A stretch of 64,000 bases of DNA from CBDCMJ01 sp965224325 (GCA_965224325.1 CBDCYT010000003.1:124001-188000), one strand, 5' to 3'; shown: positions 26,781 through 36,901, counted from the first letter of the stretch. Numbers and translations are program-made. The notes: generated from the sequence alone by a model not told the origin.

Positions 26781-27680
26781 GTGAACCGCACCCAAGAGGT
26801 GGATAACGTAGAGACTAGAACCACAGGTAACGGCCAGCCCACTGAAAATTGGTTAGACGCGGGGGGGCTCCGCATGTTTTACCTCGATTGGGGCGGGGAT
26901 GGCCCGCCCATCGTGGCTTTGCATGGACTGGCCTCCTCGGGCCACTGGTATGACCCGGTGGCATGCCTGTTGTCGGCGAATTTTCGGATCATCGCCCCGG
27001 ACCAGCGGGGGCATGGCCAGACCACCCAAGCCAAGAGCGGGTACGATTGGCCCACTTTGGCCTCCGACGCGGTAGGGTTTATGGACCAGTTGGGCATCGG
27101 TCAGGCCGCGGTTTTGGGACACTCTTGGGGAGGCCACGTGGCTTCCTCCCTGGCCGCTTACCACCCGGAGCGGGTGACCAAGCTGGTGATGATCGACGGC
27201 GGCTTCCTGGATGCCCGGGTTGGCGAGGAAGCGACCTGGGAAAGTTTCTCCCACCGGGTCCGGCCTCGCGACGTTACCGGAAACCGTGAGGAGTTTCTAA
27301 ATCGCCTGCGGACTCAGTTGGCCTTCTGCTGGAACGATGATCTGGAACGAATAGTGCAGACCATGGTTTACGAGGACGATGAAGGACAAATCCAGGACAT
27401 ACTCCGTCCTGACAACCATGCCCAGGTCATACGGACCATGTGGGATTATCCTCCGGCGGCTATCTTACCTATGGTGGAGTGCCCTACTTTAATCGTCCCT
27501 GCGGGGCCCACGCCGGATCGGGCCGGCTCAGAATTTGCCCAGCGCCGCACGCTCATGGTGGAGGCTGCCACGGGGTACCTGAAAGACTGCCGGGTCCACT
27601 GGATACCGGAGACTATCCACGATATCGGCTACCACAAGCCCGAGGAATTGGCCGAAGTCATAGGGGAATTTCTCGGTTAG
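26781..27680 (+). CDS. Alpha/beta hydrolase
   Basis: A 299-aa alpha/beta hydrolase. The oxyanion motif LHGLASSGHWYD is near the N-terminus, the nucleophile elbow is GHSWGG, and the catalytic histidine is probably in the final ETIHDIGYH segment. It groups by eye with haloalkane dehalogenase or epoxide hydrolase-like enzymes, but the serine nucleophile indicates an esterase or lipase type. The start is a GTG at 26781, uncertain because no ribosome site is evident. Confidence 0.82.
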   Translation: MNRTQEVDNVETRTTGNGQPTENWLDAGGLRMFYLDWGGDGPPIVALHGLASSGHWYDPVACLLSANFRIIAPDQRGHGQTTQAKSGYDWPTLASDAVGFMDQLGIGQAAVLGHSWGGHVASSLAAYHPERVTKLVMIDGGFLDARVGEEATWESFSHRVRPRDVTGNREEFLNRLRTQLAFCWNDDLERIVQTMVYEDDEGQIQDILRPDNHAQVIRTMWDYPPAAILPMVECPTLIVPAGPTPDRAGSEFAQRRTLMVEAATGYLKDCRVHWIPETIHDIGYHKPEELAEVIGEFLG

Positions 27681-28026
27681 AGACACCGTCGTGCCGGTGG
27701 AACTCAGCAACCTTTACGTTGGTGGACAGACCGGGTGGACAGAGCGAGTGGACAGAACGATTTTCACCACCCCGCGGCTGGATCTGCCGGGCAACCGGGG
27801 AAGCCAACCCACGCTTAGCGACAAAAATCCGTCGTCGCTCAACATGTGCAAGCGTTGACAAACCACACCGGTGCCGGTATTTTTAATTGCCAAGGGTGCA
27901 TATCCCTTCTGAACCGGTTAGATATGCCCTCCCCGGCCCGAGCGAATGGCAAAACCCGTGGCGCGCAGTTCGCCTGTTGGGGGAAGCCGGTTAGATCGGG
28001 CTCAGCCCTAATTCAGGAGATATTCA
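27681..28026. other. Spacer with a short 13-bp tandem repeat
   Basis: About 345 bp. Contains three 13-bp units (27722-27760). The next gene has a good ribosome site near 28015. Confidence 0.5.
27722..27760. repeat. 13-bp tandem repeat, three copies
   Basis: Units gtggacagaccgg, gtggacagagcga and gtggacagaacga follow head to tail. Confidence 0.8.
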
Positions 28027-29562
28027 GTGAAAATTGAGAAAGTCGCCTTTATTAGCCCGGAGTTGCCGTACTGGAACCTGGTCACCCACGCTGTCTTTCC
28101 GGAGTACGGCATGCCTGTGGTGGCGACCATCGTGAGGAATGCGGGATACGACGTCACAGCCTACGTCGAGCACATAGGCCCCATCCAATGGGACGATGTG
28201 TTTGCATCGGATGTGGTGTGCTTTCATACCTTCAGCTCCACCATGCCCAAGACTATTGAATACATCAATAAGATCAAGGAAGTGCGCCCCGATATGCCCA
28301 TAATCGTGGGGGGCACCCACGCCTCGGTAATGAGCGAAGACACGGTCCAATATTGCGACGTGGTGGTCCGCAAAGAAGGGGATGAGACCCTACCCGAACT
28401 CTTGGCGGAGATGAAAAACGGCGGGAACTTGAGCAAAGTTCTCGGGATCACCTACTGGGATAAGGGCTTAGTCAAGAACACCCCCGACCGGCCTTTCGCC
28501 CAAGAGTTCGAGACTATCCCGGACCTGGAGTTGATTCACGGCTACATGAATTGGCCTAGGTGGAAGCTTCTGAAGAACCTCAAGATGCGCTGGCAGCTTC
28601 TGCAGACCAGCCGTGGTTGTCCTTACGACTGCTCTTTCTGCATCGCTCCCAGGGAACTGGGTAGGGGCTACCGGCTGCGCAGCATCGACAGCGTCATAGA
28701 AGACATCAAGTACCAGCAAAAGCTGGTGGGCAGCAAGTACTTCTTCATCGTGGACAACCACTTCACGGTTAACCGGCAGCGCACCAAGGACCTGCTCAAC
28801 AGAATCATCGAGGAGAAAATCGACTGGTACGGTATATGCTTCACCAGGATGGAGGTTGCCCGCGACGAGGAGGTGTTGTCTCTACTCAAGAAGGCCCAGA
28901 TCAACACCCTCTATATGGGGCTGGAGTCCTTCGACAACAGCGTCCTAAAAATGCTGAACAAGGCGCAGACCCAGGAGGGGCTTCGCAAGTCACTGGCCGC
29001 TATCAAGGCCCATGGCTTAAGGGTCTTGGGTTCCTTCGTAATGGGCTGCGATGAGGACACCGTGGAGACCATGAGGTCTACCATCAACTCGGCCATTGAG
29101 GTAGACATCGACTACATTGCCCTTTTCCCGCTGAGCGGTTATCCCGAGTATAACTCGCCTAACATCAAGATAAACCGGTTCTTCTTGCCCTCCTGGGACA
29201 GGCTGGACGGCACTTTTGTGATGTTCTTGCCCAAACACATGAAACCTAGCACGCTGCAGCGAGAGATCAACCGGGCCTACCAGAAGTTCTACGGTCCCAA
29301 ACAAATCCTCCGCAGGTTCGCATCGGGAGATATTTGGTGCGGCTTAAAGCGCATAGCCTACTCTTACTGGTCCTGGGAGATCCGGCGCAGCACTTCCAAG
29401 TGGATCAAGTACTTGGAGAGCGTGGAGGGTTCTTTCTACGATGAAAACGAACAGTTGATCGAGGAAAGGCTCGGCGAAGAGGGGATTCACCCGGCTAAGT
29501 ATCCCGGATCGTCCATGGCGGCAGGGTTGGAGCGCGGCGCGATTACCATGGGAGGGGACTAA
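28027..29562 (+). CDS. B12-binding-domain radical SAM protein
   Basis: A 511-aa radical S-adenosylmethionine enzyme. The N-terminal ~140 residues match a cobalamin-binding Rossmann domain, the iron-sulfur motif is C198-x3-C202-x2-C205 (RGCPYDCSFC), and the barrel follows with the GLESFD segment typical of this family. The start is a GTG with AGGAG upstream. Such enzymes methylate unactivated carbons or rearrange skeletons, and the substrate is not predictable here. It converges with the panD-methyltransferase unit across a terminator. Confidence 0.88.
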   Translation: MKIEKVAFISPELPYWNLVTHAVFPEYGMPVVATIVRNAGYDVTAYVEHIGPIQWDDVFASDVVCFHTFSSTMPKTIEYINKIKEVRPDMPIIVGGTHASVMSEDTVQYCDVVVRKEGDETLPELLAEMKNGGNLSKVLGITYWDKGLVKNTPDRPFAQEFETIPDLELIHGYMNWPRWKLLKNLKMRWQLLQTSRGCPYDCSFCIAPRELGRGYRLRSIDSVIEDIKYQQKLVGSKYFFIVDNHFTVNRQRTKDLLNRIIEEKIDWYGICFTRMEVARDEEVLSLLKKAQINTLYMGLESFDNSVLKMLNKAQTQEGLRKSLAAIKAHGLRVLGSFVMGCDEDTVETMRSTINSAIEVDIDYIALFPLSGYPEYNSPNIKINRFFLPSWDRLDGTFVMFLPKHMKPSTLQREINRAYQKFYGPKQILRRFASGDIWCGLKRIAYSYWSWEIRRSTSKWIKYLESVEGSFYDENEQLIEERLGEEGIHPAKYPGSSMAAGLERGAITMGGD

Positions 29563-29626
29563 CGTAACATCCAGGCTCCGGAATTCCGGCAGTGCATAAA
29601 CGCCGGGAACTAAAACGGAGAACTGA

Positions 29627-29654
29627 AAAGAGCCCCGGATGGCCGGGGCTCTTT
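29627..29654. terminator. Bidirectional terminator hairpin
   Basis: A perfect 12-bp stem (AAAGAGCCCCGG with CCGGGGCTCTTT) and a 4-nt loop between the convergent radical SAM and methyltransferase genes. Confidence 0.9.
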
Positions 29655-29699
29655 CGCATTGTGGGCACATGTCCGAGTATATCGTACTCGCCCTTTAGC

Positions 29700-30332
29700 T
29701 CAACGGAGGACCTGATAGGCCCAAATCTGATGGTAAACCTCGGGCTCTCCTTTAGGCAGGGGCTGAAATGGCTCCGTGGCTTCGATCAGAGTCCACCGCC
29801 CGGCCGAGGCCAGGTCTGCTAACTTCTCTTTGAATCCGCCCTCTTGATACACGTCAGTACGCAAACTAAATACTATGAACCCACCGGGTTCGGTGACCCT
29901 GATCAGCTCGTCGAATGAGCTGGCCGGAGCATGGCCCAGCGTGAAGACTCCAACGCTGATGACGCCGCCGAAACGGCCGCTGTCAAAGCCCAAGGTGTCG
30001 CCCAGCACCATTTGGTGACATTCACTATACACTTGCTTTTGGCGGGCCTGCTCCAGCATGCCGAGGGACAGGTCCATGGCCACCAGATTGCCGTAGCCCA
30101 GCTCCGATAGGGCCTGCCCCACTAGTCCCGTTCCGGCGCCAGCGTCTAGGACTGTGGCTTCCTTGGGGACCAGCTTAGCGAATACGCCGGCCGCCGTTTG
30201 AGGTGCGTTCCAAGCGAAATCCTCTTTCAGGTCCTTGTCGTAAACATCAGCCCACTGGTCATACCGTTCTTGCAGCTCTTGGTTATTAGAGGACGCGTAG
30301 ACCCACTGGACCCTGTTTTCACTCTCCTGCAC
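29700..30332 (-). CDS. Class I SAM-dependent methyltransferase
   Basis: A 210-aa methyltransferase. RYDQWADVYD is the family N-terminal signature and VLDAGAGTGLVG the SAM-binding motif I. It resembles the Williams-Beuren/METTL27-like group. It starts with GTG and lies 110 bp downstream of the second methyltransferase on the same strand, probably as the third gene of the panD unit. The substrate is unknown. Confidence 0.82.
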   Translation of the reverse strand: MQESENRVQWVYASSNNQELQERYDQWADVYDKDLKEDFAWNAPQTAAGVFAKLVPKEATVLDAGAGTGLVGQALSELGYGNLVAMDLSLGMLEQARQKQVYSECHQMVLGDTLGFDSGRFGGVISVGVFTLGHAPASSFDELIRVTEPGGFIVFSLRTDVYQEGGFKEKLADLASAGRWTLIEATEPFQPLPKGEPEVYHQIWAYQVLR

Positions 30333-30442
30333 CTTTCCATACCCCCTTCGGTACTACCGGTTATCGCCACGATCCGCCGACCGGCGGGCCGCACTCGCAT
30401 AATCGACGCGCGGACTCCGCCAGTCATCTGAACTTGGTCGGG

Positions 30443-31261
30443 TTACTTCCGGCACAGGTAAAGGCCCCAACCCAGTTCATCGTCCTCGATGGCCTGGACC
30501 ATCTGGCCATAGGCCGCGGACAGTTGCAGGTATTGCTCGCCTTGTTGTTCGCCATGAGCGCGGGCTATCTCCGACAGGCACTGGTAGCTAGTCCTGAGGT
30601 GTGAGGAAAGGTCCACGGCTTCCGTAATCCGGAAACCCGCAGCCCTAAGCGCGTCCTGGTAGGTATGGAAGCTGAAGTCGGTGTCGAAGAGTAACCTGTT
30701 GTAAACATGGGTCCGGGCGTTGTCACTGATTTGTAGTTTCGGCTTGATCAGGTCATCGAAGGCCAAGGTCCCATCATCCGCCAACACACGATAAGCTTCC
30801 CGCAACGCGGCTTCTTTGTCGTGAACGTGGTAAAAGGTTGCTTGGCTCCAAACGTGAGTGAACGCGCCGTCTTCGAAGGGCAGGTCGGTGACCGAAGCCT
30901 TCTCGAATCCCAACCTCTCGCGGACTTCGTCCGGTTGTTGGTCCAAGGAGGTGATGGCGTTTCCGATACGGACGCCGCTCAAGTCTACCCCTGTCATTCG
31001 GCAGCCGCTGCTTTGGCACAGCCAAGTCGCAGTAGTGCCATTGCCGCATCCCATGTCCAGCACGTGGGACTCCCGGCCTATACTGGCTTTATCCGCCATA
31101 ATTGCGTTCAAGTTGGCGCAGGCCTTAAGGAAGTCCCTTCCAGTGGAGTCGTCGAAGATTCCCCAGTGGAGGCTGCCTTCCTTGTCCCAAAAGGACCGGT
31201 ATAAGGCGTCTTCGGAATCGTAAAAGGCTTCGGTGTCTTGTTCAGTGAACTTGCTGGACAT
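30443..31261 (-). CDS. Class I SAM-dependent methyltransferase (glycine/sarcosine-type)
   Basis: A 272-aa methyltransferase with motif I VLDMGCGNGT and a WSQATFYHV segment at the substrate side. The N-terminus (YDSEDALYRSFW) and the LHWGIFD stretch recall sarcosine/dimethylglycine and tocopherol N- or O-methyltransferases. Its ATG overlaps the end of panD by 20 bp and has GAGGGG upstream, so the genes are translationally coupled. This pairing suggests it may methylate the panD product or a relative, but that is inference. Confidence 0.82.
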   Translation of the reverse strand: MSSKFTEQDTEAFYDSEDALYRSFWDKEGSLHWGIFDDSTGRDFLKACANLNAIMADKASIGRESHVLDMGCGNGTTATWLCQSSGCRMTGVDLSGVRIGNAITSLDQQPDEVRERLGFEKASVTDLPFEDGAFTHVWSQATFYHVHDKEAALREAYRVLADDGTLAFDDLIKPKLQISDNARTHVYNRLLFDTDFSFHTYQDALRAAGFRITEAVDLSSHLRTSYQCLSEIARAHGEQQGEQYLQLSAAYGQMVQAIEDDELGWGLYLCRK

Positions 31262-31613
31262 GCTTTGTCCCCTCTAGGTATTCAACGAACCTATTGGCCC
31301 GGTCCACCAATATCATTTTGGGCTCGACAGGCTCCTCGGAGACTTCAAAGGATAGGATGATCAGGCAATCCCCCACCTCGCATAGGTGAGCGCCGGCGCC
31401 CTGTACCGATACAATGCCCGATCCATAGGCGGCGGGTAGGACGTAGGTTTCCCAGCGATTGCCGTTGTTCACGTCGCACACCAGCACTTTCTCGTATTCC
31501 CACAAGTCAACTTTTTCCATCAAGGCGCTGTCAATTGAAATGCTGCCAATATAGTCAAGGTTCTTAGCAGTAACGTAGGACCGGTGGATTTTGGATCTCA
31601 ATACTTCTCTCAT
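31242..31613 (-). CDS. panD: Aspartate 1-decarboxylase
   Basis: PanD makes beta-alanine from aspartate with a self-generated pyruvoyl group. The 123-aa protein has KIHRSYVT near its N-terminus, the self-cleavage site G23-S24 in YIGSIS, and NGNRWETY and GSGIVSVQGAGAHL downstream. The start at 31613 is fixed by AAGGAAGGA (31617-31625) although the frame is open to 31772. Normally this supplies pantothenate, but here it leads an overlapping unit with two methyltransferases and no other pan genes. Confidence 0.95.
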   Translation of the reverse strand: MREVLRSKIHRSYVTAKNLDYIGSISIDSALMEKVDLWEYEKVLVCDVNNGNRWETYVLPAAYGSGIVSVQGAGAHLCEVGDCLIILSFEVSEEPVEPKMILVDRANRFVEYLEGTKHVQQVH

Positions 31614-32571
31614 GATTCCTTCCTTTTGCTCTAATATATTGGGTTGTGTGGAGCCGAAACCTGACACTCCGGCTCCGACGCAAGCCCGGAGAGTATGTTG
31701 TCGTTTCGCACTTGCCAGCCCCTCTACCCCATGAAATTCCGGCTGACGTCCGAGTGGCAGTTGTTTAACCACCGGTGGTCCACCGGTTTCCCGGAGAGTT
31801 CTGGCTGAACGCTTTAGTGATAGGTAAGACGCTAGATCTGAGTTGGGTATACAGATCGTCTCGCCCTATCGCTCACCCACAGCATGGCCCTGCTAACGAA
31901 ATACGTTTGATGAGGGCTACGGGGCCGTGAGCCTGAAGCGGAGATGAAGAGGCGTATTAGGGGACGGTGGTTTGAAGGGGAGTCGCGGGCCATATAGACA
32001 TGGCGTAGGAGCAGAGGGAGTAATTACCGGCCTGGCGCATTCCATATAGGCCTTGGTGGCCCCGCTTGTGGAGCCCGGGGCCAGGACCTCCAGGCTCCAG
32101 GAGTGTACTGGACAGTTGTCGCTGCTTCATACTCTCACCTGGCTCGAGTGACGGTGGTACGACTAGTCCAACTGTCACCCAGCGTTCCTGAACTAAGCTC
32201 GTTGTGATCTCGGCAAAGTTTACCAACACAGGATGGTGAGGTCAAATATTTCCGGGCAATAATTCTAAGGTTGTCGTCGTGACGCCCGCTAATCACGCCT
32301 GCGGTTCGTACCCAGACGTGCTGACTGTAGGTCATTACGCCCATGAATTTGGGAAATGCGTACCGGATCGGTGCATTCTGGGCGCCGCGGCCAAGATCAC
32401 TCCTAGATAGCTTCAATATTCGAGTCTGTGTTATTCCCGTGGGCCAATACTGCCCTTGAAGCTGTCCCTGAAGTCGGCAGGCGGCTGGGGTAGCCCAGGA
32501 ACGTCCGCCAACGGGGCAATTGCTGCCTTGACCAGGACTAAGATGGGGGCCTGCGGCGCCCACACAATCCA

Positions 32572-32805
32572 TTAGAGTGGTCTCCAGTCCCTCAATTTCG
32601 TCAGCACGGACCGCAGGATAGCGCTCGGAGCCCGGGGCGCGTTAACCAATTCAAAGGCGCAGCTGATTGGCGGCTGGCCTCCGATGGACTCGTAAGCCCC
32701 GCCGTCCGAGGCCACGTGGAACAGGTAGCGAGGATGTTCCGAAGCAATAACAAACAGGTTGTCCAGGGTCATTTGGGCGCTGGCGTCGCCTTCCGGAATG
32801 AACAA
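32572..32805 (-). CDS. Possible small or decayed protein of unknown function
   Basis: A 77-codon frame from a TTG to TAA with codon use like its neighbours (segments LFVIASEHPRYLFHVAS). A second frame upstream (about 32800-32905) also looks coding, with a similar NFYVIAS block, so the pair may be one gene with a frameshift. No family is recognised. Confidence 0.3.
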   Translation of the reverse strand: MFIPEGDASAQMTLDNLFVIASEHPRYLFHVASDGGAYESIGGQPPISCAFELVNAPRAPSAILRSVLTKLRDWRPL

Positions 32806-32930
32806 CGCGGTGCTCCGGTTTCAGAAGGGCTCAACCGCAGCGCCAGGGCCGACACAGGCCCCATAGACGCAATCACGTAGAAATTTCCCTGGCGGTCACC
32901 GGTTGGCGGACTCCTCACGGGAAATCATCA

Positions 32931-33154
32931 TGTCTGGGCACATGGCCCAGTGCTCAAACGGGACGCGCTAATTATGAACAGCAGCCCCCCGGATGTCTGT
33001 TCGCATGACCCAGTGGCAACACGAGACACGCTAATTATGAACAGCAATCCCCCGGATGTTTGTGCGCATGAGCCACAGGCGACACGGGACGCGCTAGTTA
33101 TGAAGGGCGCCCCCTTCGGATATCTGTGTACGTGCCCCCGCGCTCAAACAGGAC
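32931..33154. repeat. 63-bp tandem repeat, about 3.5 copies
   Basis: Units at 32962-33024, 33025-33087 and 33088 onward, with a partial one before them. The most conserved part is gacgcgctaattatgaac. The period is a multiple of three and leaves an open frame, but the third unit is more diverged. Confidence 0.85.
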
Positions 33155-33265
33155 CTGCCCGCCACGGTATTTCCCGATATTTCCGGCTCCAGGAACCCGC
33201 CCGGCGGCTGCATTGTAGAGTTTCGTTTACCACGCGCATCCGGGGACAATGGCCATAAGCCGCCG

Positions 33266-36200
33266 CTATACCGATAGGTCCGTCTCCTGTAACCCAGGCT
33301 TGGTCTCGAGCGCTACCGCGTTGGGTCCCAGCAAAACTTCCAAACCACGCTGCAAGTCCGGACAGAACCCGGTGCTGACCACAGGCAGGTCCAGCAAAAC
33401 CTTACGCCCGGCGGCGCGTATCGCAATGTTGACCCGATCTTTGCCCGGGTATTCCAAGAGGAGCCCTATGGCCTCACGCAACAGCTGAGCATCGGCGGTA
33501 GGGTTATCCGACTCGGTGACCCCCAGACGAAGCACCCGGGACCGCGCCCCGTTAGATGCCCCTATCCCGTTGGATGCCCCTGGGCCTTGGCGCTCCGCGC
33601 TTGGCGCGCTGGATTTATCGGAGCCGTTCGCGTGATGGGCGGCTTTGCCATTGCCGGAAACCGGTCTCGGACTAGCGGAGTCAGGGGATTCAACCGAGTA
33701 GTACTCTTCAGCTTGGTCGCAGGCCAAGGAGAACTGATCGTCCCGGATGCGCACCTTGCCAGTCACGCGCACGAGTTTGCCTTCTTGCCATAGCTGCTGG
33801 GTGCGCTGTAAAACGTCGGGCCAAACTAGGACCTCTACCGGACCGCCCAATAGGTCCAAAGTAACCACCAGGAACTTTTTTTGGTCACGAGTGTATCGTT
33901 CATTGGTGGCGGACACGTAACCCAGCAAGATTAACGTACGCCCTTGCGTGTCCTCATCCAGTTGGTCCAGGGAGCAAACGGCATCGCCGGAGTCAATCGA
34001 GGCCAGAGCTGTCAGAGGGTTGATGGAGAAGGACAGTCCCAATAGCTCCCGCTCCCAGGTCGCCTTCTGCTCTGAAGAGACGTCGGCGGCGGTGAGGGGG
34101 ATGCTGGGCCCTGGTTCAGGTCCTGTCTCACCGGTGGCGCCGCCGAACATGGTGGTTTGACCGGAGTTGCGGGTATTGGCCTCCCTTTGGGCAGTGGCAA
34201 TGATGCGGTCCAGGGCGTCCAATACGGCGCCCCGGGGACCGAGGCTGTCGAAAGCTCCGGCCCGCACCAAGCTGTCCAGGGTGCGGCGGTTGAGCCCCTT
34301 AGGGTCGGCCCGGCGGCAAAAGTCGTCGATGGACGTGTAAGGGCCCCCGGCTTTCCGTTCCTCAACCAGCGGCCGCACCGCCGCTCCTCCGACGGTCTTA
34401 ACGGCAGACAACCCCACTCGCAAGCCCGGGGCGCGGCCGCTTTCCTTATCGATGGTGAAGAGTTCGTCGGAACGGTTTATGTCAGGAAGGAGCACCGGGA
34501 TTTTCAACCGAATAGACTCGTTGATGGAAGACACCATCTTGTCCGGGTGGTCCATCCTGGAGTTGAGCACCGAGGCCATATATTCCAGCGTGTAGTGAGC
34601 TTTGAAGAAAGCCGTCCAATAGGAAATTAGGGCGTAACTCACGCTATGAGCCTTGTTAAAGGCATAGCCGGCAAAGGGCTCGATCAGGTCGAATATATCT
34701 ACCGCCACCTTCTCGTCATACCCCTTGGCCTGGGCTCCGGCTACAAACCGGTCCCGTTCTTGGGCCATGAGCGATGGAATCTTTTTCCCCATGGCCTTTC
34801 TGACGATGTCCGCGTTACCCAAGGTGTAACCGGCGAACTGTTGCAATATCAGAAGCACTTGGTCTTGATATACGATTATCCCGTATGTTTCGGCCAACAA
34901 CTCCTTGAGGCTGGGATCGGGGTAGGTTATGGGCACACGGCCAAACTTGGCGTCGATGAAAGTGTCGATATTCTCCATCGGGCCGGGCCGGTACAGCGCG
35001 ATCATCGCGGCGATGTCCCCCAGGTTGGAGGGCTTCAACTCCTTGATGTAGCGTTGCATCCCCGCGCTTTCCAATTGGAACAGGTCGGTGGTATAGCCCG
35101 ACGAAAGCAGCTTGAATGTCAGCTCGTCATCCAACGGCAGCCGGTTTAAATCTATGTGGATGCCTTGGCTTTCTCCTACTAGCTTTGTGACCCGGTCCAG
35201 GATGGTGAGGTTGGTCAGGCCCAGAAAATCCATTTTGAGCAGGCCCAACTGGGCAACCGGGTTCATGGATAGCTGAGTCATCAGCAGTGGACTGTCGTCA
35301 TCTCCCCGAACCGGCCTTTGCAGGGGAACGGTTTCGCTCAGGGGTTCCGCGGCGATGAGTACGCCGGCAGCATGAGTGCTGACGTGATGGACTATCCCTT
35401 CCAACCCCTGGGCCTTGTCCACCAGATTATGGATCGCCTCAGTGCCGTCATAAGCGCTTCGCAGGTCGGTGCTGACTTTAAGCGCGTCGTCTAAGGTGCG
35501 GGCTTTGAACGGCACCATGCGCGCCACCCGGTCCACGTCTCCATAGGGGAGCCCCAGAGCCCGGCCCACGTCCCGGAGGGCGGCCTTAGCTCCCAGGGTG
35601 CCGAAGGTGATGATCTGGGCCACGCGATCGCTGCCATAGCGGCTGATCACGTACTTGAGCACCTCGTCCCGGCGGTCGTCTTGGAAGTCCAGATCAATAT
35701 CCGGCATCTCCTTGCGCTCTAAGTTGAGGAAACGCTCGAAGACCAGCCGATACTCCAGAGGATCGACGTCGGTTATACCCAGGCAATAAAGGGCCACACT
35801 GCCTGCGGCGCTGCCCCGAACGGCGAACAAGATGTTATTTCGCCTGGTGAAGTCGATTATGTCCCAGACCACCAGGAAGTAATTGGCGAAGCTAGTGTGC
35901 CCGATTACGTCTAGTTCATACTCGAGCCGGGCCTTGGCGTCCGCGGTTGGATGCGGGTATCGCCGTTCAAATCCTTCCCGGCAGAGCTTGGCCAGATACT
36001 CATCGGCGTCTACTCCTTCCGGCGTGGGATACTTGGGCAGGTGGGTTTGGCTAAAGTCCAAGTCCACGTTGCACATCTCCGCAATCCGCCGGGTGTTCTC
36101 CAGCGCACCGGGGAAATCAGGAAATAGCTGGGCCATCTCCGTGGGGCTCTTGATGTAATAGGAGTCGTCCTCCATGCGGAGGCGTTTCTCGTCGTGGACT

Positions 36201-36901
36201 GTGGTGTTGGTCTGAATGCAAATGTAAATGTCCTGGAGGGGTGACTCCGCCTGCCGGACGTAATGGGCATCGTTGGTTACCACTAAGGGAATGTCCAGGT
36301 CCCGGCCCAAATCCACCAAGGCGCTATTTATCTCGGTCAGGTTGGGAACGTGTTCATGGCGCTGCAACTCGAAGAAGTAACCATCGCCAAACCGCTCCTT
36401 GTACCATGAGGCTACCCGGGAAGCCTCCTGAAGGTTGCCATCGGCCAACAGCCGGGGAACTTCTGCGGAGGCGCACCCCGAGAGCGCCACGAGGCCCTGA
36501 TGGTGCTCATCCAGTAGCGCACTGTCGATGCGGGGACGGTAGTGAAAGCCCTCGACGTGGGCCTGGGTGACCAGGCGCATCAAATTCTTGTAGCCGGTGT
36601 TGTCCCTGGCTAGGAGCACCAGATGGTGGGGGCTTCGCTCGCTGGCGGTCTTATCGAACCGGCTGCTGCGGGCCACGTAGACCTCGCAACCTATGATGGG
36701 TTTGATGCCCGCTTCTTTGCACGCCGAATAGAAATCGACCACGCCGTAAAAAGTGCCGTGGTCGGTAATGGCCAGGGAGTCCATGCCCAATTCTTTGGTG
36801 CGGGCCACCAAGTCAGGGATGCGGCTGATGCCGTCCAGCATGCTGTACTCGGTGTGGACGTGCAGGTGTGTGAAGGGAATATCTGGACCTTGTTGAGCCA
36901 T
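33266..36901 (-). CDS. dnaE: DNA polymerase III alpha subunit
   Basis: Replicative polymerase catalytic subunit of 1211 aa. The N-terminal PHP domain starts with FTHLHVHTEYSMLDG, and the polymerase active-site segment PDIDLDFQDDRRDEV carries the catalytic aspartates. Further conserved blocks (YQDQVL, AFNKAHSVSYA) lie in the fingers and helix-hairpin-helix region. The OB domain is followed by a ~60-residue low-complexity linker rich in Ser, Asn and Gly and a final ~75-residue domain, making it slightly longer than typical. GGAGG precedes the ATG at 36901. Confidence 0.97.
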   Translation of the reverse strand: MAQQGPDIPFTHLHVHTEYSMLDGISRIPDLVARTKELGMDSLAITDHGTFYGVVDFYSACKEAGIKPIIGCEVYVARSSRFDKTASERSPHHLVLLARDNTGYKNLMRLVTQAHVEGFHYRPRIDSALLDEHHQGLVALSGCASAEVPRLLADGNLQEASRVASWYKERFGDGYFFELQRHEHVPNLTEINSALVDLGRDLDIPLVVTNDAHYVRQAESPLQDIYICIQTNTTVHDEKRLRMEDDSYYIKSPTEMAQLFPDFPGALENTRRIAEMCNVDLDFSQTHLPKYPTPEGVDADEYLAKLCREGFERRYPHPTADAKARLEYELDVIGHTSFANYFLVVWDIIDFTRRNNILFAVRGSAAGSVALYCLGITDVDPLEYRLVFERFLNLERKEMPDIDLDFQDDRRDEVLKYVISRYGSDRVAQIITFGTLGAKAALRDVGRALGLPYGDVDRVARMVPFKARTLDDALKVSTDLRSAYDGTEAIHNLVDKAQGLEGIVHHVSTHAAGVLIAAEPLSETVPLQRPVRGDDDSPLLMTQLSMNPVAQLGLLKMDFLGLTNLTILDRVTKLVGESQGIHIDLNRLPLDDELTFKLLSSGYTTDLFQLESAGMQRYIKELKPSNLGDIAAMIALYRPGPMENIDTFIDAKFGRVPITYPDPSLKELLAETYGIIVYQDQVLLILQQFAGYTLGNADIVRKAMGKKIPSLMAQERDRFVAGAQAKGYDEKVAVDIFDLIEPFAGYAFNKAHSVSYALISYWTAFFKAHYTLEYMASVLNSRMDHPDKMVSSINESIRLKIPVLLPDINRSDELFTIDKESGRAPGLRVGLSAVKTVGGAAVRPLVEERKAGGPYTSIDDFCRRADPKGLNRRTLDSLVRAGAFDSLGPRGAVLDALDRIIATAQREANTRNSGQTTMFGGATGETGPEPGPSIPLTAADVSSEQKATWERELLGLSFSINPLTALASIDSGDAVCSLDQLDEDTQGRTLILLGYVSATNERYTRDQKKFLVVTLDLLGGPVEVLVWPDVLQRTQQLWQEGKLVRVTGKVRIRDDQFSLACDQAEEYYSVESPDSASPRPVSGNGKAAHHANGSDKSSAPSAERQGPGASNGIGASNGARSRVLRLGVTESDNPTADAQLLREAIGLLLEYPGKDRVNIAIRAAGRKVLLDLPVVSTGFCPDLQRGLEVLLGPNAVALETKPGLQETDLSV

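Larger units (their letters stand above)
31614..33265. other. Long gene-poor region with remnants and a 63-bp repeat
   Basis: About 1.65 kb between panD and the end of dnaE. It contains a 63-bp tandem repeat (32931-33154), a possible small minus-strand gene at 32572-32805, and a 55-codon plus-strand open stretch near 32240-32410 with coding-like composition but no start. These look like decayed genes. Confidence 0.5.

Noticed and set aside
31614..31772. N-terminal extension of PanD
   Set aside because: The strong ribosome site and the conserved PanD N-terminus place the start at 31613.
32931..33154. CRISPR array or small repeat protein gene
   Set aside because: Repeats are contiguous, the third unit is diverged, and the open frame has no ribosome site. 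Kept as a repeat only.
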